Part shown: piece after piece, positions 6,282 through 7,395 of the stretch
Layout of the letters: each line of letters begins with the position of its first letter
Position numbering within the stretch: position 1 is the first letter of the stretch
Assembly (NCBI GenBank): GCA_023663205.1
Contig: JAMPHX010000067.1
Coordinates: 1-7,395 of the forward strand
Source of the DNA: Corallococcus sp.
GTDB taxonomy: Bacteria > Bacillota > Clostridia > Christensenellales > CAG-314
Direction: 5' to 3'
Length of the DNA: 7,395 nt
Translations under genes and position numbers: made by a program
The notes under the pieces: model-generated
Seen by the model: the letters and a program-made list of their open reading frames with translations, nothing else
Database searches by the model: none
Told to the model about the DNA's origin: nothing

Positions 6282-6980
6282 TTGTTTGATACGTTAGTAA
6301 AGTTTTGGTGGCAGTTTTTAATTTTGACCGCGATAAGTTATTTGTTCGGGGCAGTAAATTACTCAATCATTTTTTCGCGACTTGTAAAAAAACAGGATAT
6401 AAGGAATTCGGGCAGCGGAAATGCAGGAACTACCAATATGTTCCGTGTATACGGTTTACCGCTCGGAATATGCACGTTTGTGTGCGATGCACTCAAAGGG
6501 GTTATTGTATGTTTGGCAACAAAGTACATTTTCTTGACTTTTGCCGATGGTGTCGTTGCTGAAATTGCAAGTTATTGGGGCGGATTATTTGCTGTGGTCG
6601 GGCATGTTTTTCCTCCGTTTTACGGTTTTAAGGGAGGCAAAGGAGTTGCAACGACCATAGGGGTGATGTTTTCTACGCAACCTGTTGTAATAGCATGTTT
6701 GGTTATTCCGATAGTAGCAGTAATTTTGATTACAGACAGAATGTCTGTCGCCGCTTTGTTTATGGTATGCGCATTGACTGTATGGCAGTGGATTGCATTT
6801 GCAATATGGTCAGAACCCCAGATTTCCGTTTGCATAGTGGTAACGGTAATTTGCGCAACTGTCGTGTTTGCTCACAGACACAATATCGACAGACTAATAC
6901 GTAGACAAGAGTTGCCGACCGGTTTACGCAAGGTATTATTCAAACGTCGCCACAAAAATGATAGTGATGTTTATAAATAA
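6282..6980 (+). CDS. plsY: Glycerol-3-phosphate acyltransferase PlsY
   Basis: A multi-pass membrane enzyme that moves the acyl group of acyl-phosphate (made by PlsX) to glycerol-3-phosphate, giving lysophosphatidic acid, the first step of phospholipid synthesis. 232 residues, slightly longer than the usual 190-215. Motif 1 is GSGNAGTTN (44-52), motif 2 GHVFPPFYGFKGGKG (107-121) and motif 3 HRHNIDRLIRRQE (198-210), all intact. Hydrophobic segments lie at about 11-33, 62-80, 93-109, 126-150, 153-176 and 181-197. The start is TTG: GGAG at 6269-6272 lies nine bases upstream, no ATG fits before motif 1, and the resulting N-terminus has the right length. It begins 23 bp after der. The basic tail (KVLFKRRHKNDSDVYK) is the extra length. 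In many Clostridia gpsA follows plsY; here the operon ends. Confidence 0.96.
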   Translation: MFDTLVKFWWQFLILTAISYLFGAVNYSIIFSRLVKKQDIRNSGSGNAGTTNMFRVYGLPLGICTFVCDALKGVIVCLATKYIFLTFADGVVAEIASYWGGLFAVVGHVFPPFYGFKGGKGVATTIGVMFSTQPVVIACLVIPIVAVILITDRMSVAALFMVCALTVWQWIAFAIWSEPQISVCIVVTVICATVVFAHRHNIDRLIRRQELPTGLRKVLFKRRHKNDSDVYK

Positions 6981-7040
6981 TAATATGGAATAGCAATAAT
7001 TTTATCTAAATAATTATGCAAAATGTTTTGCTTGCATTTG

Positions 7041-7077
7041 CCGTCAACCTTCTTTATTTGCGGTTTGACGGTTTTTT
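7041..7077 (+). terminator. Rho-independent terminator of the DUF512-der-plsY operon
   Basis: CCGTCAA (7041-7047) pairs with TTGACGG (7065-7071), extended inward by CC/GG (7048-7049 with 7062-7063) across a one-base bulge. It is followed directly by six T (7072-7077). It lies 60 bp past the plsY stop and is the first convincing terminator downstream of it. Confidence 0.8.
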
Positions 7078-7085
7078 ATTATAAT
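7058..7085 (+). promoter_or_regulatory. Candidate sigma-A promoter overlapping the terminator
   Basis: A perfect TATAAT at 7080-7085 has TTGCGG (7058-7063) 16 bp upstream. The -35 is poor (TTG only) and the region is AT-rich, so chance is possible. If real, transcription would start near 7092, at the edge of the GC-rich island. Confidence 0.3.
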
Positions 7086-7090
7086 ATTTT

Positions 7091-7147
7091 ATGCGACACG
7101 AAACGTGGGCGGCATTGCAGCGGTGGCTGCCTTTTGAACCGTATTAG
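7091..7147 (+). CDS. Possible leaderless 18-codon ORF in a GC-rich island
   Basis: ATG at 7091, five bases after TATAAT, opens a frame encoding MRHETWAALQRWLPFEPY and stopping at TAG 7145-7147. The peptide has two Trp and aromatic/basic character. No Shine-Dalgarno site exists, so it could be translated only as a leaderless message. The same bases can fold: CACG/CGTG (7097-7100 with 7104-7107) and GGCGGC/GCTGCC (7108-7113 with 7126-7131, one G-T pair) followed by four T. A small RNA or a chance island are equal alternatives. I recognise no family. Confidence 0.2.
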   Translation: MRHETWAALQRWLPFEPY

Positions 7148-7186
7148 GTAAAATATCACATAACATACACAAGACGGATAACTGCA

Positions 7187-7338
7187 TTTAACTGTGTTTA
7201 ATTACAGTCAGTAACTCGTTATTACATTGTATCACGCGGCAAAATATTTATTGTGTAAAATTTCATTTGTGAATTATATAATAATAAAATACAAACTAAG
7301 TTTAAATACGTTTAACTTCAATTAACTACTTGTTAACT
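7187..7338. repeat. Helically phased TTTAACT-like motifs
   Basis: Two clusters share a motif near TTTAACT. The first has TTTAACT at 7187 and TTTAATT at 7197. The second has TTTAAAT at 7301, TTTAACT at 7311, ATTAACT at 7321 and GTTAACT at 7332. Within each cluster copies start 10-11 bp apart, one helical turn. This could be a multi-site operator or a bent-DNA element; the low complexity of the tract makes chance possible. Confidence 0.35.
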
Positions 7339-7395
7339 ACCATTATACAACACATCACGCAACCGATTGTGCGTTTTGGATTCACTTCATTCGTG

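Larger units (their letters stand above)
6981..7395. other. 415-bp region without a sizeable gene after plsY
   Basis: No open frame of useful length or coding character appears on either strand from the plsY stop to the window end. It contains a small hairpin (GCAAA/TTTGC, 7018-7031), the operon terminator, a GC-rich island at about 7091-7147, and an AT-rich tract with phased TTTAACT-like motifs and short inverted repeats (ACTGT 7191-7195 with ACAGT 7204-7208; ACGCA 7357-7361 with TGCGT 7370-7374). It may be the regulatory region of a gene lying to the right. No tRNA or rRNA is recognisable. Confidence 0.6.

Noticed and set aside
5749..6366. A 205-codon minus-strand open frame opposite der and plsY
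   Set aside because: It is a shadow of two certain genes, with no family motifs or credible start context.
7251..7282. TTGTGT and TATAAT as a promoter
   Set aside because: The spacer is 20 bp, the -35 is poor, and TATAAT-like strings are common in this AT-rich tract.
7150..7395. A replication origin or CRISPR-like array
   Set aside because: No good DnaA-box cluster is seen, and the repeats are only 6-7 bp without constant spacers, too short for CRISPR.

Overview
The window looks like chromosomal DNA of an endospore-forming Clostridia-type Bacillota of low to moderate GC. The evidence is a sigma-G gene with its sporulation partner ymxH, plus the housekeeping set DUF512 radical SAM protein, Der and PlsY in the order common in that class. 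Strong Shine-Dalgarno sites, GTG and TTG starts and short hairpin/T-tract terminators also fit. I cannot name a genus.

Layout from left to right. Positions 1-400 (minus strand) hold the first 133 residues of a divergent dihydroxyacid-dehydratase (IlvD/Edd) relative that has lost the metal-cluster residues of that family; it leaves the window. A 129-bp divergent control region (401-529) carries a near-consensus housekeeping promoter facing left and a sigma-G/F-like promoter facing right. Next come sigG (530-1303) and ymxH (1378-1692), closed by an AT-rich hairpin with a T-tract. The right arm of that hairpin contains the -35 of the next promoter, and that promoter is so close to the following ATG that the mRNA is probably leaderless. 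It drives an RluA/RluD-type pseudouridine synthase (1786-2634) and a cyclophilin-like lipoprotein (2659-3537), closed by a strong terminator. The third forward unit is a PDZ/radical SAM/DUF512 protein (3624-4922), the ribosome-assembly GTPase Der (4936-6258) and the acyltransferase PlsY (6282-6980), closed by a terminator at 7041-7077. The last 415 bp contain no sizeable gene. They hold a GC-rich island just after a promoter-like TATAAT, with an 18-codon ORF or small RNA-like hairpin, and then an AT-rich tract with TTTAACT-like motifs repeated about every helical turn.

The genes fall into three jobs: late forespore transcription (sigG, ymxH), ribosome maturation (pseudouridine synthase, Der) and envelope functions (lipoprotein, PlsY). 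I do not see a complete novel multi-gene system. The observations most worth following are the cofactor-less IlvD relative, sigG without its usual spoIIGA-sigE neighbours and with an odd residue at the Gin-contact position, the nested terminator/leaderless promoter, and the structured non-coding right end.
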